Of a stretch of 64,000 nucleotides of DNA, positions 48,209 to 58,575 are shown in pieces (positions within the stretch are counted from its first letter, which is position 1; the number at the start of each line of letters is the position of its first letter). Below the pieces are notes generated by a model that saw nothing but the letters and a program-made list of their open reading frames with translations, was not told the DNA's origin and did no database searches. This DNA is from an uncultured Microbacterium sp. (GTDB lineage: Bacteria > Actinomycetota > Actinomycetes > Actinomycetales > Microbacteriaceae). The position numbers and the translations under genes are program-made. The stretch lies in NCBI RefSeq assembly GCF_947632095.1, contig NZ_CANROA010000008.1:1-64000 (forward strand). The letters are read 5' to 3'.

Positions 48209-48214
48209 AGTCTA
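48209..48214 (-). promoter_or_regulatory. -10 box of XRE regulator
   Basis: Minus-strand TAGACT with a leader of about 45 nt to the ATG at 48157. Just upstream is GTTCGCC (48224-48230), one half of the GTTCGCY-N5-RGCGAAC site reported for ClgR; the second half is not well conserved. Confidence 0.4.
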
Positions 48215-48289
48215 ACCCGACCTGGCGAACAAAACGTTACCGTTTCCCGCTGTGCTTTGGATGTGAACGCATCTATGACAACCACGTCA

Positions 48290-48796
48290 CTAACAACCGC
48301 GGTTACCGTGACGATATTCCTCGAGAGAACGCAGAAGCAACGCGATCGCTGACTGAACCGTCTGCTCGCGGATCTCCGCGCGCCCACCGGAGAACACGAA
48401 GCGCTCCGAACTCGTTCCGAACGGGCCGGCGACTCCGATGTGCACTGTGCCGACCGGTTGCCCGTCCGGCGAGGCGGGCCCGGCGATCCCTGTCGTCGAC
48501 ACCCCGACATCAGCCACCCGGCCTTCGACCGCGACGCAGCTGCGCACCCCTTCGGCCATCTGCTCGGCCACCCGCGCGTGCACAGGCCCATGCTCGTCGA
48601 GGAGAGACTCCTCGACGCCGAGCAGCGTCGCTTTCACCGGGGTCGCGTAGGCGACGACGGCGCCGAGCAGCGTCCCCGACGATCCGGGAACGGAAACCAC
48701 CTCAGAAGCGAGCGCACCCCCGGTGAGCGACTCGGCAATTCCCAGCGTCCACCCCTGTTCGAGGAGAGCGGAGACGAGGCGCTTAGCGTCATTCAT
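48290..48796 (-). CDS. pncC: CinA C-terminal domain protein (NMN amidohydrolase PncC)
   Basis: A 168-residue stand-alone CinA C-terminal domain. The family motifs AESLTGGALAS near 21-31, VAYATPVKATLLGV near 48-61 and STTGIAGPASPDGQPVGTV near 97-115 are clear. It deamidates nicotinamide mononucleotide in the pyridine nucleotide salvage cycle. The start overlaps the pgsA stop (ATGA). It is in the ftsK-pgsA-pncC unit, transcribed toward the XRE gene. Confidence 0.92.
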   Translation of the reverse strand: MNDAKRLVSALLEQGWTLGIAESLTGGALASEVVSVPGSSGTLLGAVVAYATPVKATLLGVEESLLDEHGPVHARVAEQMAEGVRSCVAVEGRVADVGVSTTGIAGPASPDGQPVGTVHIGVAGPFGTSSERFVFSGGRAEIREQTVQSAIALLLRSLEEYRHGNRGC

Positions 48797-49374
48797 CGCG
48801 CCGAGGCCTTGCCTCCGCGAATCTGCGCCAGCACATAGTCGATTCCGCTGAGGATCGTGATGGCCAGTGTCGCCCACATCAGCACCGCCCCGACCAGCGT
48901 CCACACGTCGAAGCCGACGAGGTCGTGAAGCGGCAGCAGGCACCAGCCGAGCGCAACGCCCTGCAGCGCGGTCTTGACCTTGCCCATCCATGCCGCGGCG
49001 ACGATGTGGCTGCTCGCGACGATGAAGCGATGGATCGTGATCCCCCACTCGCGGACGAGGATCACGATCACGACCCACCACGGCCACTCGGCGAGGATCG
49101 CGAGCCCGACGAAACCCGCGCCCGTGAGGAGCTTGTCGGCGATCGGATCCCAGAGCTTTCCGAAGTCGCTGACGATGTCGTACTTGCGAGCGAGATAGCC
49201 GTCGACCCAGTCCGTGCTGATCGCGAGGACGAACAGCGCCCCGGCGACCCAGCGCAGCGTGATGTCGTCGAAGCCGTATGTGCCGCCGAGCAGGAGAAGG
49301 ACGAAGAATACGACCGCGAGAGGAATACGCGCGATGGTGATCGCATTGGGCAGTTGCCGGGGAATGGCCATCAA
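48793..49374 (-). CDS. pgsA: CDP-diacylglycerol-glycerol-3-phosphate 3-phosphatidyltransferase
   Basis: A 193-residue membrane enzyme with the CDP-alcohol phosphotransferase signature D-x2-D-G-x2-A-R-x8-G-x3-D-x3-D at about 55-80, within about four to six hydrophobic segments. It makes phosphatidylglycerol phosphate, the precursor of PG and cardiolipin. Its start overlaps the ftsK stop (ATGA) and its stop overlaps the pncC start. Confidence 0.95.
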   Translation of the reverse strand: MMAIPRQLPNAITIARIPLAVVFFVLLLLGGTYGFDDITLRWVAGALFVLAISTDWVDGYLARKYDIVSDFGKLWDPIADKLLTGAGFVGLAILAEWPWWVVIVILVREWGITIHRFIVASSHIVAAAWMGKVKTALQGVALGWCLLPLHDLVGFDVWTLVGAVLMWATLAITILSGIDYVLAQIRGGKASAR

Positions 49375-52124
49375 TCGCGTCCTGTCAGGCTCCAGGCGTC
49401 TTCATCGCCTTCATCGTCTTCGACCACCGGCAGTCCAGCGAACTGTGCTTCGATCGGGTCATATCCGGGAGCATCGGCGGGATCCGATACCGGTGCGGCG
49501 GCGGGCGCCGTCGTCGCCGCAGGGGCGGCGGGCGCATCCTCGCCGCGCAGCTTCGCCATCACTGCGGGGAGCTGCTCCGCGGTGACGAGCACATCGCGGG
49601 CCTTCGAGCCTTCAGAAGGGCCGACGATCTCACGCGACTCGAGCAGGTCCATGAGACGGCCCGCCTTCGCGAACCCGACACGGAGCTTGCGCTGCAGCAT
49701 CGATGTCGATCCGAACTGCGACGACACGACGAGCTCGGCCGCAGCGAGGAGCACCTCGAGGTCGTCGCCGATATCTTCGTCGACCTCCTTCTTCTTCGGC
49801 TCCATCGCCTCCTGCACATCGGAGCGGTACTCCGGACGCGCCTGCGCGGTGACATGCTTGACGACCGCATCGATCTCGCTCTCCTCGACCCAGGCGCCCT
49901 GCAGGCGGAACGGCTTCGACGAGCCCATCGGGGAGAACAGTGCGTCGCCCTGACCGATGAGCTTGTCTGCGCCCGGAGCATCGAGGATCACGCGGCTGTC
50001 GGTCACGCTCGTGACCGCAAACGCGAGCCGGGACGGCACGTTGGCCTTGATGAGGCCGGTGACGACATCGACGGACGGACGCTGGGTGGCGAGGACCAGA
50101 TGAATGCCGGAGGCCCGGGCGAGCTGCGTGATGCGTACGATCGAATCTTCGACGTCGCGCGGGGCGACCATCATGAGGTCGGCGAGCTCATCGACGACGA
50201 CGAGCAGGTACGGGTAGGGCTTGAGCACGCGCTCGCTGCCGGGAGGCAGAACGATCTCCCCCGCGCGGACGGCCTTGTTGAAGTCGTCGATGTGACGGTA
50301 ACCGAACGACGCGAGGTCGTCGTAGCGCATGTCCATCTCCTTCACGACCCACTGCAGCGCCTCGGCGGCTTTCTTCGGGTTCGTGATGATGGGGGTGATC
50401 AGGTGCGGCACACCGGCGTAGCTGGTCAGCTCCACGCGCTTCGGGTCGATCAGCACCATGCGGACATCGGTCGGGCGCGCGCGCATCAGCAGACTCGTGA
50501 TCATCGAGTTGACGAAGCTGGACTTACCGGAACCGGTGGAACCGGCGACCAGAAGATGCGGCATCTTGGCGAGGTTGGCGACGACGATGTTTCCGCCGAC
50601 GTCCTTGCCGACGCCGATCGTCATCGGGTGCGTGCTCTTCTGCGCCGCGGGCGAGCGGAGCACATCTCCGAGGGCGACCATCTCCTTGTCGGCGTTCGGG
50701 ATCTCGATGCCGATCGCGCTCTTGCCGGGGATCGGCGAGAGGATTCGCACATCGTTGGATGCGACGGCGTAGGCGAAGTTGTTCGACAGCTGTGTGATCT
50801 TCTCGACCTTGACCCCGAGACCGACCTCCACCTCGTACTGGGTGACCGTCGGACCGCGCGAGAACCCCGTGACCTTGGCATCGACCTTGAACTGCTCGAG
50901 CACACTGGTCAGCTGCTGGATCACACGGTCTGTGGCCTCCGAGCGCACCACCGGTGGCGGCCCTTCGCTCAGCACGGCCGTGGATGGCAGAGCATACGGG
51001 GTGCTCGGGGCATGAAGGCCGCGATCCCCCGGTCCGTCCGTGCCGAAGCCGGACAGTCCGGGCAGCTCGGGCTGCTCGCCCGTGTCACCGTAGTCGTCGA
51101 GCAGGGTCGTCGCACCGGGCGCGCCGAGGCCCGCCATGACGCTCTCGACGTCCGTCAGGACCTCGGTGACCGCGTCGCCCGCATCGGGCGCCGCGACGAC
51201 GACCGACTGGTCGTAGGGGGTCTTCTCGTTCGCGACATCGATCGGCATCTGCTTCGTCGTCGTCTGCGCCGTCGGCGTCAGCAGCTCGGTGACGTCCTGG
51301 GAGCCGAGACCCTCATCGGGGTCCTCTTCACGCCCGGTCTTGTTGCGCCGCCACCAGGGCAGGGCATCGTCTTCGGCGATGTCGACGAGGTCGGCGTCGG
51401 ATGCTGCGGCCGACGCCTCGACCTTCGTCTCCGCGCGTTCGGCCCCGAACATCCAGGCGTACAGATCGCCCAGGCGCGAACCGATGCGATTCGGCGGGGT
51501 CTTCGTGATGATGAGCAGACTCAGCACGAGAAGCAGGCTCAGCAGGATATAAGCCGGAATGTCGGTCAGGTAGGACAGCGGCTGGCCGAGCATCCATCCG
51601 AAGAGGCCGCCAGCCGCGCTGAGCGCCGGCATGCCGTCCTTCGGCTGGGGCACCCCACCGGCGATGTGGCAGATGCCGGCGATCGAGAGCACGAAGAGTC
51701 CGAAGCCGATTCCGATTCGCCCGTTGTCGTGCACCGACGATGGATGGCGGAACAACCAGCCGGCGAGGATGAGCAGCAGCACGGGCATGAGGAACGCCGT
51801 GCGCCCCACGAGCAACCCCACGGAGTAGGCGCTGATGTTCTGGGCGATCTCATTGCCGATGAAGAACCACTCATCGACGGCGCCCAGACACGCGAGGACG
51901 ACGAGCAGCAGCGGAAAACCATCGCGCCGCTGGTCCTTCTCGAGGGTCTCCGGACCGAAGGCACGGAAGAGACCGCCGACGGCGTGAGCGAGACCGCCCC
52001 AGGCGCGCACCGGGAACGGCGGCCTGTCGACGTCGTCGATGTACTTCTTCGGAGCTGCCTGCGCCTTGGAGCGCGCAGGAGCCTTCTCGGACGCGCGTGA
52101 GGTCTTGGTAGTGCTCCTGGCCAT
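49371..52124 (-). CDS. ftsK: DNA translocase FtsK/SpoIIIE
   Basis: A 917-residue membrane-anchored DNA motor that clears chromosomes from the division septum. The N-terminal four hydrophobic segments (about 60-210), a linker rich in Glu, Thr and Asp (about 250-400), and the motor domain with Walker [11 protein letters not shown] near 526-535, Walker [11 protein letters not shown] and a C-terminal winged-helix gamma domain are present. TAGTCT ends 6 nt before the ATG, so it may be leaderless. It heads the ftsK-pgsA-pncC series. Confidence 0.97.
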   Translation of the reverse strand: MARSTTKTSRASEKAPARSKAQAAPKKYIDDVDRPPFPVRAWGGLAHAVGGLFRAFGPETLEKDQRRDGFPLLLVVLACLGAVDEWFFIGNEIAQNISAYSVGLLVGRTAFLMPVLLLILAGWLFRHPSSVHDNGRIGIGFGLFVLSIAGICHIAGGVPQPKDGMPALSAAGGLFGWMLGQPLSYLTDIPAYILLSLLLVLSLLIITKTPPNRIGSRLGDLYAWMFGAERAETKVEASAAASDADLVDIAEDDALPWWRRNKTGREEDPDEGLGSQDVTELLTPTAQTTTKQMPIDVANEKTPYDQSVVVAAPDAGDAVTEVLTDVESVMAGLGAPGATTLLDDYGDTGEQPELPGLSGFGTDGPGDRGLHAPSTPYALPSTAVLSEGPPPVVRSEATDRVIQQLTSVLEQFKVDAKVTGFSRGPTVTQYEVEVGLGVKVEKITQLSNNFAYAVASNDVRILSPIPGKSAIGIEIPNADKEMVALGDVLRSPAAQKSTHPMTIGVGKDVGGNIVVANLAKMPHLLVAGSTGSGKSSFVNSMITSLLMRARPTDVRMVLIDPKRVELTSYAGVPHLITPIITNPKKAAEALQWVVKEMDMRYDDLASFGYRHIDDFNKAVRAGEIVLPPGSERVLKPYPYLLVVVDELADLMMVAPRDVEDSIVRITQLARASGIHLVLATQRPSVDVVTGLIKANVPSRLAFAVTSVTDSRVILDAPGADKLIGQGDALFSPMGSSKPFRLQGAWVEESEIDAVVKHVTAQARPEYRSDVQEAMEPKKKEVDEDIGDDLEVLLAAAELVVSSQFGSTSMLQRKLRVGFAKAGRLMDLLESREIVGPSEGSKARDVLVTAEQLPAVMAKLRGEDAPAAPAATTAPAAAPVSDPADAPGYDPIEAQFAGLPVVEDDEGDEDAWSLTGRD

Positions 52125-52130
52125 GTTCCA

Positions 52131-52136
52131 AGACTA
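52131..52136 (-). promoter_or_regulatory. leaderless -10 box, ftsK
   Basis: Minus-strand TAGTCT, 6 nt before the ATG. Confidence 0.5.
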
Positions 52137-52221
52137 CGGTCGAGCACCGACATCGCCGCGCAATGACGCGGCTTTCCGCCTCATCGGCTCCCTGACCGGG
52201 GTTCCGATGAGGCGATCGGCA

Positions 52222-53898
52222 TCACGCTTCGATGACGAGCGGGACGATCATCGGACGACGGCGCAGCTTCTGGTTGACCCAGCGGCCGATCGTGCGGCGC
52301 ACGACCTGCGACAGCGCATGCGTATCGCGCACGCCGTTCCCGGAGGCCTCCTTGAGGGCGGCCACGATCTTCGGCGTCACGCTGTCGAAGACGGAATCGT
52401 CCTCCGCGATGCCGCGTGCGTGGATCTCCGGCCCCGAGATGATGTTGCCGGTCGCAGCATCCACCACGACGATGATCGAGACGAAGCCCTCCTCGCCGAG
52501 GATGCGGCGATCCTTCAGATCTGCGTCGGTGATCTCGCCGACCGTCGAACCATCGACGTAGACGAAGCCGATGTCGTACTGTCCGGCGATCCGGGCCTCG
52601 CCGTCCTTGAGGTCGATCACCGTGCCGTTGGAGGCCAGGATCGTGTTCTCCTCGGGGATGCCCGTCTCCTGCGCGAGCTTCGCGTTCGCCATCAGGTGAC
52701 GGTACTCGCCGTGAACCGGGAGGACGTTCTTCGGCTTGAGGATGTTGTAGCAGTAGATCAGCTCACCGGCGGCGGCGTGGCCCGACACGTGAACCCGCGC
52801 GTTCGCCTTGTGCACGACGTTGGCGCCGAGCTTGGTCAGGCCGTCGATGACGCGGTACACCGCGTTCTCATTGCCCGGGATGAGACTGGACGCGAGGATG
52901 ACGGTGTCCCCCTCCCCCGGCTCGATCGCGTGATCGAGGTTCGCCATGCGGCTGAGGACGGCCATCGGCTCGCCCTGCGAACCGGTCGACATGTAGACGA
53001 TCTTGTCGTCCGGGATGTCCTTGGCCTTCTTGTAGTCGATCAGCACGTTGTCGGGCACCTTGAGGTAGCCGAGATCGGCGGCGATGCCCATGTTGCGCAC
53101 CATGCTGCGGCCGAGGAGCGCGACGCGGCGGCCATTGGCATGAGCCGCGTCGAGCACCTGCTGCACGCGGTGCACGTGGCTGGAGAAGCTCGCGACGATC
53201 ACGCGACGGGTGGCCTTGGCGATCACCTGGTCGAGGACCGGGCCGATCGACTTCTCCGTGGGAGTGAACCCCGGGACGTCGGCGTTGGTCGAATCGACGA
53301 GGAACAGGTCGATGCCCTCTTCGCCGAGCCGGGCGAATGCCCGAAGGTCGGTGATGCGGCCGTCGAGCGGCAGCTGGTCCATCTTGAAGTCGCCGGTGGC
53401 GAGCACCATGCCCGCGGGCGTGCGGATCGCGACGGCCAGCGCATCGGGGATGGAGTGGTTGACCGCGACGAATTCGAGGTCGAACGGACCGACCTTCTCC
53501 TTCTGATCCTCCTTCACCGTCAGGGTGAAGGGCTTGATGCGGTGCTCCTTGAGTTTGGCCTCGACGAGCGCGAGCGTGAGCCCGGATCCGATCAGCGGGA
53601 TATCGCTCTTCAGGCGCAGCAGGTACGGCACCGCGCCGATGTGGTCTTCATGGCCGTGCGTGAGCACGACGCCCACGATGTCGTCGAGGCGGTCCTTGAT
53701 GGGCTCGAAGTCCGGCAGGATCAGATCGACGCCGGGCTGGTGGTCCTCGGGGAACAGCACGCCGCAATCGACGATGAGGATCTTCCCCTCGTATTCGAAG
53801 ACCGTCATGTTGCGCCCGACCTCGCCGAGCCCTCCCAGGGGGAAGACGCGGAGCGTGCCCGCGGCGAGCGGCGCGGGGGCGGCGATGGGGGTGGTCAT
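52222..53898 (-). CDS. rnj: ribonuclease J
   Basis: A 558-residue metallo-beta-lactamase/beta-CASP RNase with 5'-3' exo- and endonuclease activity. The metal motif HGHEDH is at 81-86 and NAG/SSHVHRVQQ and the beta-CASP SGHAAAGE segment are present. GGAGA lies before the ATG at 53898; the ATG at 53937 is rejected. It lies upstream of ftsK and 69 bases downstream of dapA, as in most actinobacteria, with pnp also in the window. Confidence 0.97.
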   Translation of the reverse strand: MTTPIAAPAPLAAGTLRVFPLGGLGEVGRNMTVFEYEGKILIVDCGVLFPEDHQPGVDLILPDFEPIKDRLDDIVGVVLTHGHEDHIGAVPYLLRLKSDIPLIGSGLTLALVEAKLKEHRIKPFTLTVKEDQKEKVGPFDLEFVAVNHSIPDALAVAIRTPAGMVLATGDFKMDQLPLDGRITDLRAFARLGEEGIDLFLVDSTNADVPGFTPTEKSIGPVLDQVIAKATRRVIVASFSSHVHRVQQVLDAAHANGRRVALLGRSMVRNMGIAADLGYLKVPDNVLIDYKKAKDIPDDKIVYMSTGSQGEPMAVLSRMANLDHAIEPGEGDTVILASSLIPGNENAVYRVIDGLTKLGANVVHKANARVHVSGHAAAGELIYCYNILKPKNVLPVHGEYRHLMANAKLAQETGIPEENTILASNGTVIDLKDGEARIAGQYDIGFVYVDGSTVGEITDADLKDRRILGEEGFVSIIVVVDAATGNIISGPEIHARGIAEDDSVFDSVTPKIVAALKEASGNGVRDTHALSQVVRRTIGRWVNQKLRRRPMIVPLVIEA

Positions 53899-53967
53899 TG
53901 GTGTCTCCTCCGTCGGACACCGAAGGTGCCCGTTCATGGTGTGGACGCGTTCATCGCGTCCGGCGTC

Positions 53968-54945
53968 TCAGCGCGTCGTGCCGTGGACCTTCGGCAGCGC
54001 ACCGCCGGCGGCCGCGTTGCGGTCGGGGCGGAAGTTCGAGAAATCGGCACCCGGGAGGTCGGAGACGAGAGCGAGGTCGTCCTCGATGATCGCGGCCTCC
54101 CACTCTTCGGGTCCGACCAGGGGCAGACGCACGCGGGGACTCGAGATTCGGCCCAGTCCGTGCAGGATGTACTTCGCCGATACAGTGCCGGGCACATGCG
54201 TCATCACGGCGCGGACGAGCGGCTCGAGGCGCTTATGCTCGGCGGTCGCGGTCGCGAGGTCGCCACGGTTCACGGCGTCGACGATCGTGCGGTACGGGGC
54301 GGAGGTGATGTTCGCGGTCACGCCGATCAGGCCAGTCGCGCCGATCGCCATGTGCGGCAGCGCGTTGGCGTCGTCACCCGAGAAATACATCAGATCGGTC
54401 TGGTTCAGCACCCGGCTGACTTCGCTGAAGTCTCCCTTGGCGTCCTTGACCGCGAGGATGTTGGGGTGCTTCGCGAGGCGCAGGATCGTCTCGTACTTGA
54501 TCGGCACGCCCGCACGGCCCGGAATGTCGTAGAGGATGACCGGAAGGTCGGTGGAGTCCGCGACGAGTCGGAAGTGCGTGAGGATTCCGGCCTGGGTCGG
54601 CTTGTTGTAGTAGGGCGTGACGATCATGATGCCGTCGGCGCCGGCCTTCTCGCTGGCCTTGTACAGCTCGATCGCGTGCGCCGTCTCGTTCGAGCCACCG
54701 CCCGTGATGATCTTGGCGCGCCCCGCCGAGACGGACTTGCCGACCTCGACGAGCTTGAGCTTCTCGGCATCCGTGAGGGTCGAGGTCTCACCGGTCGTTC
54801 CCGTCACAACGATTCCATCTGCACCACCGGTGATGACGTCGTCCATGTGCTTCTCGACGGCGGGCCAATCGACTTCACCATCGGCCGTCATCGGAGTGAC
54901 GAGCGCGACGAGGACCTGTCCGAAGGGGTTTCCCGAATGCGTCAT
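53968..54945 (-). CDS. dapA: 4-hydroxy-tetrahydrodipicolinate synthase
   Basis: A 325-residue class I aldolase that condenses pyruvate and aspartate semialdehyde, the committed step to DAP and lysine. The Schiff-base Lys167 (AVKDAKG), the Tyr139 of YDIPGR and the Thr pair at 50-51 (GTTGE) are present. TACGCT ends 7 nt before the ATG, so it is probably leaderless. It sits directly upstream of rnj and may be co-transcribed with it. Confidence 0.97.
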   Translation of the reverse strand: MTHSGNPFGQVLVALVTPMTADGEVDWPAVEKHMDDVITGGADGIVVTGTTGETSTLTDAEKLKLVEVGKSVSAGRAKIITGGGSNETAHAIELYKASEKAGADGIMIVTPYYNKPTQAGILTHFRLVADSTDLPVILYDIPGRAGVPIKYETILRLAKHPNILAVKDAKGDFSEVSRVLNQTDLMYFSGDDANALPHMAIGATGLIGVTANITSAPYRTIVDAVNRGDLATATAEHKRLEPLVRAVMTHVPGTVSAKYILHGLGRISSPRVRLPLVGPEEWEAAIIEDDLALVSDLPGADFSNFRPDRNAAAGGALPKVHGTTR

Positions 54946-54952
54946 GGTTCCC

Positions 54953-54958
54953 AGCGTA
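54953..54958 (-). promoter_or_regulatory. leaderless -10 box, dapA
   Basis: Minus-strand TACGCT, 7 nt before the dapA ATG. Confidence 0.5.
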
Positions 54959-54988
54959 TCGGTTCGCCGACGGCACCTCCTCCCCGGA

Positions 54989-54994
54989 TAGGCT
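54989..54994 (+). promoter_or_regulatory. leaderless -10 box, NUDIX gene
   Basis: TAGGCT, 7 nt before the ATG at 55002. It is back to back with the dapA box at 54953-54958, 30 bases away. Confidence 0.5.
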
Positions 54995-55001
54995 CACCGG
55001 C

Positions 55002-55535
55002 ATGAGTTGGCTCACCCGTGGCACCCGCACCGTTTACGAGAACGCCTGGATATCGGTGCGGGAAGACACCGTGACGGGCCCTGCGGGCGACGGCATCTAC
55101 GGTGTCGTCAGCGCCCGGCATCCGGCCGTCTTCATCATCGCGCTCGACGCGCTCGACCGCATCTGCCTGGTCACTCTGGAGCGCTACACGACGGGTCGAT
55201 CGGTCGAGATCCCCGCCGGCGGGAGCGATGGCGAGGACCCTCTCGCCGCGGCGCAGCGAGAGCTGCTCGAGGAGACCGGGCTCCGTGCGGACGAATGGAC
55301 CGAGCTCGGCCGGATGAACGCACTGAACGGCGTCTGCGTTGCTCCAGAGCATGTCTTCCTCGCACGCGTCCTGCACCCCGGAGACGACCACGCGCAAGCC
55401 GAGGAGGGAATCGAGGATGTGTCCTGGGTGGCCTTCGCAGATGTGCTGCGGATGATCGCCGATGGGCGGATCACGGACGGCGAGACGATCGCGGCTCTCG
55501 CCTACGCGGGCATCCATCTCGGGCGTTTCGCCTGA
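55002..55535 (+). CDS. NUDIX hydrolase (ADP-ribose-pyrophosphatase-like)
   Basis: A 177-residue NUDIX pyrophosphohydrolase. The box G-x5-E-x7-R-E-x2-E-E-x-G is complete (GGSDGEDPLAAAQRELLEETG, about residues 72-92). The N-terminal W/YENAWISVRED pattern fits ADP-ribose/nucleoside diphosphate sugar hydrolases. The true substrate is unknown. It is convergent with an SDR gene, 30 bases apart, and divergent from dapA. Confidence 0.9.
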   Translation: MSWLTRGTRTVYENAWISVREDTVTGPAGDGIYGVVSARHPAVFIIALDALDRICLVTLERYTTGRSVEIPAGGSDGEDPLAAAQRELLEETGLRADEWTELGRMNALNGVCVAPEHVFLARVLHPGDDHAQAEEGIEDVSWVAFADVLRMIADGRITDGETIAALAYAGIHLGRFA

Positions 55536-55565
55536 GCGACGCCGACCCCACAGCCTCGACCCGTG

Positions 55566-56327
55566 TCAGACGCGTCCTCGACGCGCCGCACCCGCGGTGA
55601 TCGACGACGGGAGCACCTTCGTCAGGACCACGGCGGCCTTGTAGCGCAGCGACGGCACGGAGACGGCGCGCCCCCGCGCAGCATCCCTCAGCCCGACCCG
55701 CACGACATGCTCCGCATTCAGCCAGGCGAAGGCAGGGATGCCCTCCGCTCCCGGTGCAAGCCCCATCCGCTCGTGGAAGCTCGTGTGGGTGAACCCCGGG
55801 CACAGCGCCATCACGCTGACGCCATCTCGGGAGTATTCCGCATTCGCCCATCGACTGAAGCCGATCAGCCACTGCTTGCAGGCCGAATACGTCGAGCGCG
55901 AGATGAAACCGGCGACGGATGCCACGTTGATGATGCGTCCGCCCCGGCCCCGCATGGCCCGCAGGGCCGCGTGCATGAGGCGCATGGGTGCTTCGACGTG
56001 GATGCGCAGGTGGCGCACCTCCTCGTCGATGTCGTTGTCCGCGAAGTGCAGGGGCAGGCCGAAACCGGCATTGTTCACGAGAAGATCGATCGGATGCTGC
56101 TCCTGGGCGATCCGGTCGGCAACCGCCATGATGTCCTCAGCGACCGACAGATCCGCGGGAAGCACCTCGATGAGCACGCCGTGCCGGTCGCGGAGCTCCT
56201 CCGCGAGGGCTTCGAGCGCGCTAAGCGTGCGGGCGACGAGTACGAGGTCGGCGCCGCGGGAGGCGAGCTGCCGGGCGAACTCGGCGCCGAGTCCGGCGCT
56301 GGCGCCGGTGATCATCGCGGTCGGCAT
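55566..56327 (-). CDS. short-chain dehydrogenase/reductase
   Basis: A 253-residue classical SDR. The NAD(P)-binding motif TGASAGLG is near 6-13, NNAG near 86-89, the catalytic Ser before the YSACK motif (Tyr and Lys four residues apart) and the PGFTHTSFH tail are present. The start overlaps the folA stop (TGATG), so it is coupled to it. An extra ATG 18 codons upstream lies inside folA. The substrate is unknown. Confidence 0.92.
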   Translation of the reverse strand: MPTAMITGASAGLGAEFARQLASRGADLVLVARTLSALEALAEELRDRHGVLIEVLPADLSVAEDIMAVADRIAQEQHPIDLLVNNAGFGLPLHFADNDIDEEVRHLRIHVEAPMRLMHAALRAMRGRGGRIINVASVAGFISRSTYSACKQWLIGFSRWANAEYSRDGVSVMALCPGFTHTSFHERMGLAPGAEGIPAFAWLNAEHVVRVGLRDAARGRAVSVPSLRYKAAVVLTKVLPSSITAGAARRGRV

Positions 56328-56803
56328 CAGCGCTCGTATCCGAGGAAGCGGTAGCGGATTCCCGTGCGGGACATCTGCCACTGGCCCTCATCGGCCAACC
56401 GCCAGCCGGCGCGGTCGGGGGCATGGGCATCGCCCTCGACCGCGAGGTCGAGCTCCGTGACCTCGAGACGGTCGGCCTCTCCGATCATCTGGCGGAAGAT
56501 CTCGGCGCCGCCGATGATCCAGACGCGGTCCAGCCCTCGCACCGCCGCCGGAAGATCCGCCGCACGGCGTGCGCCCTCGGCCGTCCAATCCTGCTGACGG
56601 GTGATCACGATGTTCTCGCGCCCGGGAAGCGGCCGGAACCGCTCCGGGAGCGCGTCCCAGGTCTTGCGCCCCATGACCACGGGGCTCCCCATCGTCACGT
56701 CCTTGAAGTGCGCGAGGTCCTCGGGAACATGCCACGGCATCCCGCCCTCGGCTCCGATGACGCCCCCCGCGGCCTCTGCCCAGATCAGACCGACCCGGGT
56801 CAT
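56327..56803 (-). CDS. folA: dihydrofolate reductase
   Basis: A 158-residue DHFR. The N-terminal [24 protein letters not shown] segment with [10 protein letters not shown] carries the catalytic acid, and MGRKTW, ITRQ and WIIGGAEIF are the NADPH-binding parts. It regenerates tetrahydrofolate used by ThyA. The start overlaps the thyA stop (ATGA), so thyA-folA form a translationally coupled pair; the SDR gene follows. Confidence 0.96.
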   Translation of the reverse strand: MTRVGLIWAEAAGGVIGAEGGMPWHVPEDLAHFKDVTMGSPVVMGRKTWDALPERFRPLPGRENIVITRQQDWTAEGARRAADLPAAVRGLDRVWIIGGAEIFRQMIGEADRLEVTELDLAVEGDAHAPDRAGWRLADEGQWQMSRTGIRYRFLGYER

Positions 56804-57609
56804 ACCGCCACCGCCGCACGGATGGCCGGGTGGTGCTGGTAGTCGTCGATGATGAAGTCGTCGTAGGAGTAGTCGAGGATCGACTCGGGCGTTCGGGTGA
56901 AGCGCAGGGTCGGGTAGGGGTACGCCTCGCGGCTGAGCTGCTCGCGCACCTGATCGACGTGGTTGTCGTAGATGTGCACGTCTCCCCCGGTCCACACGAA
57001 GTCGCCGGGTTCGAGGCCTGTCTGCTGGGCGATCATCATCGTCAGCAGCGCATAGCTGGCGATGTTGAACGGAACGCCGAGGAACATGTCGGCGCTGCGC
57101 TGATACAGCTGGCAGGAGAGCTTGCCGTCGGCCACGTAGAACTGGAAGAGCGCGTGGCAGGGCGCCAGCGCCATGTCGGGGATGTCGGCCGGGTTCCATG
57201 CCGAGACGATGATGCGGCGGGAGTCCGGCGTCTGCCGGATCTGCTCGATCACCTGCGCGAGCTGGTCGATGCTGCCGCCGTCGGGCGTCGGCCACGAGCG
57301 CCACTGCACGCCGTAGACCGGGCCGAGGTCGCCGTCGGCATCGGCCCACTCGTCCCAGATCGAGACCCCGTGCTCCTGCAGCCAGCGCACGTTCGAGTCG
57401 CCTCGGAGAAACCAGAGCAGCTCGTACGCGATCGACTTGAAGTGCACTCGCTTGGTGGTGATGAGCGGGAAGCCCTGGGCGAGGTCGAAGCGGATCTGCC
57501 GCCCGAACACGCTCGTCGTGCCCGTTCCGGTGCGGTCGTCCTTGTGTGCACCGTGCTCCAGCACGTCGCGGAGGAGGTCTTCGTACGGGGTGGGGACGGC
57601 GGCGCTCAT
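56800..57609 (-). CDS. thyA: thymidylate synthase
   Basis: A 269-residue folate-dependent ThyA that converts dUMP to dTMP. The catalytic Cys151 lies in APCHALFQF, with the [25 protein letters not shown] and NIASYALLT segments intact. The ATG at 57609 is favoured by TATCGT 7 nt upstream; the longer reading is spurious. It heads the thyA-folA-SDR unit and is divergent from the OsmC gene. Confidence 0.98.
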   Translation of the reverse strand: MSAAVPTPYEDLLRDVLEHGAHKDDRTGTGTTSVFGRQIRFDLAQGFPLITTKRVHFKSIAYELLWFLRGDSNVRWLQEHGVSIWDEWADADGDLGPVYGVQWRSWPTPDGGSIDQLAQVIEQIRQTPDSRRIIVSAWNPADIPDMALAPCHALFQFYVADGKLSCQLYQRSADMFLGVPFNIASYALLTMMIAQQTGLEPGDFVWTGGDVHIYDNHVDQVREQLSREAYPYPTLRFTRTPESILDYSYDDFIIDDYQHHPAIRAAVAV

Positions 57610-57616
57610 GCCTCTC

Positions 57617-57644
57617 ACGATACCCGCGCCGCCGCGGCTAGGCT
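57617..57644. promoter_or_regulatory. divergent thyA/osmC promoter boxes
   Basis: A minus-strand TATCGT at 57617-57622 (7 nt before thyA, leaderless) and a plus-strand TAGGCT at 57639-57644 (about 30 nt leader to the OsmC gene with GGAGGA site) lie 16 bases apart. Confidence 0.45.
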
Positions 57645-57676
57645 GGCGAGACATCCCGCCGACCTCTGGAGGAACC

Positions 57677-58102
57677 ATGGCCATCACCAGCGAAGCAACC
57701 ACCGCATGGAAGGGATCCCTCTTGGAGGGATCCGGAACCGTCGAGTTCACCTCCTCGCAGATCGGAACGTTCCCGATCGACTGGAAGGCCCGCAGCGAGG
57801 GCTCCGACAGCACGACGACTCCGGAAGAGCTGATCGCCGCCGCCCACGCCTCGTGCTTCAGCATGGCGCTCTCGCACGCGTTGAGCGATAACGGCACCCC
57901 GCCGGAGAGCGTGCGCACGTCCGCCTCCGTGACCTTCGTCCCCGGCACCGGCATCACCGGCAGCCACCTGAACGTTCAGGCCTCCGTCCCGGACCTGTCG
58001 GCCGAACAGTTCCAGCAGATCGCCGACAGCGCGAAGACCGGTTGCCCGGTCTCCCAGGCCCTCGCCGGGATCGAGATCACCCTCGAGGCCTCACTCGCCT
58101 GA
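57677..58102 (+). CDS. OsmC-family peroxiredoxin-like protein
   Basis: A 141-residue OsmC/Ohr-family thiol peroxidase. The two redox cysteines are Cys60 (HASCFSM) and Cys123 (TGCPVS), as in OsmC proteins that reduce organic hydroperoxides. GGAGGA precedes the ATG. It is divergent from thyA and convergent with the TPR-like membrane gene. Length is normal. Confidence 0.93.
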   Translation: MAITSEATTAWKGSLLEGSGTVEFTSSQIGTFPIDWKARSEGSDSTTTPEELIAAAHASCFSMALSHALSDNGTPPESVRTSASVTFVPGTGITGSHLNVQASVPDLSAEQFQQIADSAKTGCPVSQALAGIEITLEASLA

Positions 58103-58131
58103 TTCCGCTGCTCGCCGGGCAGAGGGCCTGA

Positions 58132-58575
58132 TCAGGCCTTCTGCTTGGCGAGACGGATCGCTTCCCGGATGCTCGCCCGTGCGTCCTTGCGCCGGCCCGC
58201 GGCATCCTGGACGACACCGAGGCGGTACCGCCCGCGCCAGTCGTCTCCGCCCGCTTCGGCCTCGTTCCGATAGCGGTCGATGAGAGCGTCGGCATCCGAC
58301 TTCGCGATGCGCCCGCTCGGCGTGAGCTCGGTCTCGGCGACGGGCATGCCCCCTTCGGCATCCAGACGGGTTCCGAGCTTCTGCGCCTGCACACCGAATT
58401 GGATCTCGCGAAAGAGCGCCCACGCGCCGATCGGCGGCAGGACCATCAGGGCGAGTCCCATCGCGACGCCGACGGGCTCACCGCTGAGGATGAACAGTAT
58501 GGCCTTCTGACCCATGAGGATGAAGTAGAGGACCAGGGTCGCACCGATCAGGCCGACCCCGATGCGCGTCATCAT
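58132..58575 (-). CDS. hypothetical membrane protein with TPR-like tail
   Basis: A 147-residue protein with two hydrophobic segments (about 4-27 and 35-58) and a charged C-terminal half ending in a helix pair WRGRYRLGVVQDAAGRRKDARASIREAIR that resembles one tetratricopeptide-like repeat. No family recognised. The start overlaps the dapB stop (ATGATGA), so it is co-translated with dapB. A link to lysine synthesis is not obvious. Confidence 0.75.
   Translation of the reverse strand: MMTRIGVGLIGATLVLYFILMGQKAILFILSGEPVGVAMGLALMVLPPIGAWALFREIQFGVQAQKLGTRLDAEGGMPVAETELTPSGRIAKSDADALIDRYRNEAEAGGDDWRGRYRLGVVQDAAGRRKDARASIREAIRLAKQKA

Noticed and set aside
52039..55005. 988-residue open frame antisense to rnj and dapA
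   Set aside because: Shadow frame; both covered genes have full catalytic motifs on the opposite strand.
58125..58138. GGCCTGATCAGGCC palindrome between the OsmC gene and the next gene
   Set aside because: Too short and without loop to be a convincing terminator; overlaps the end of a gene.
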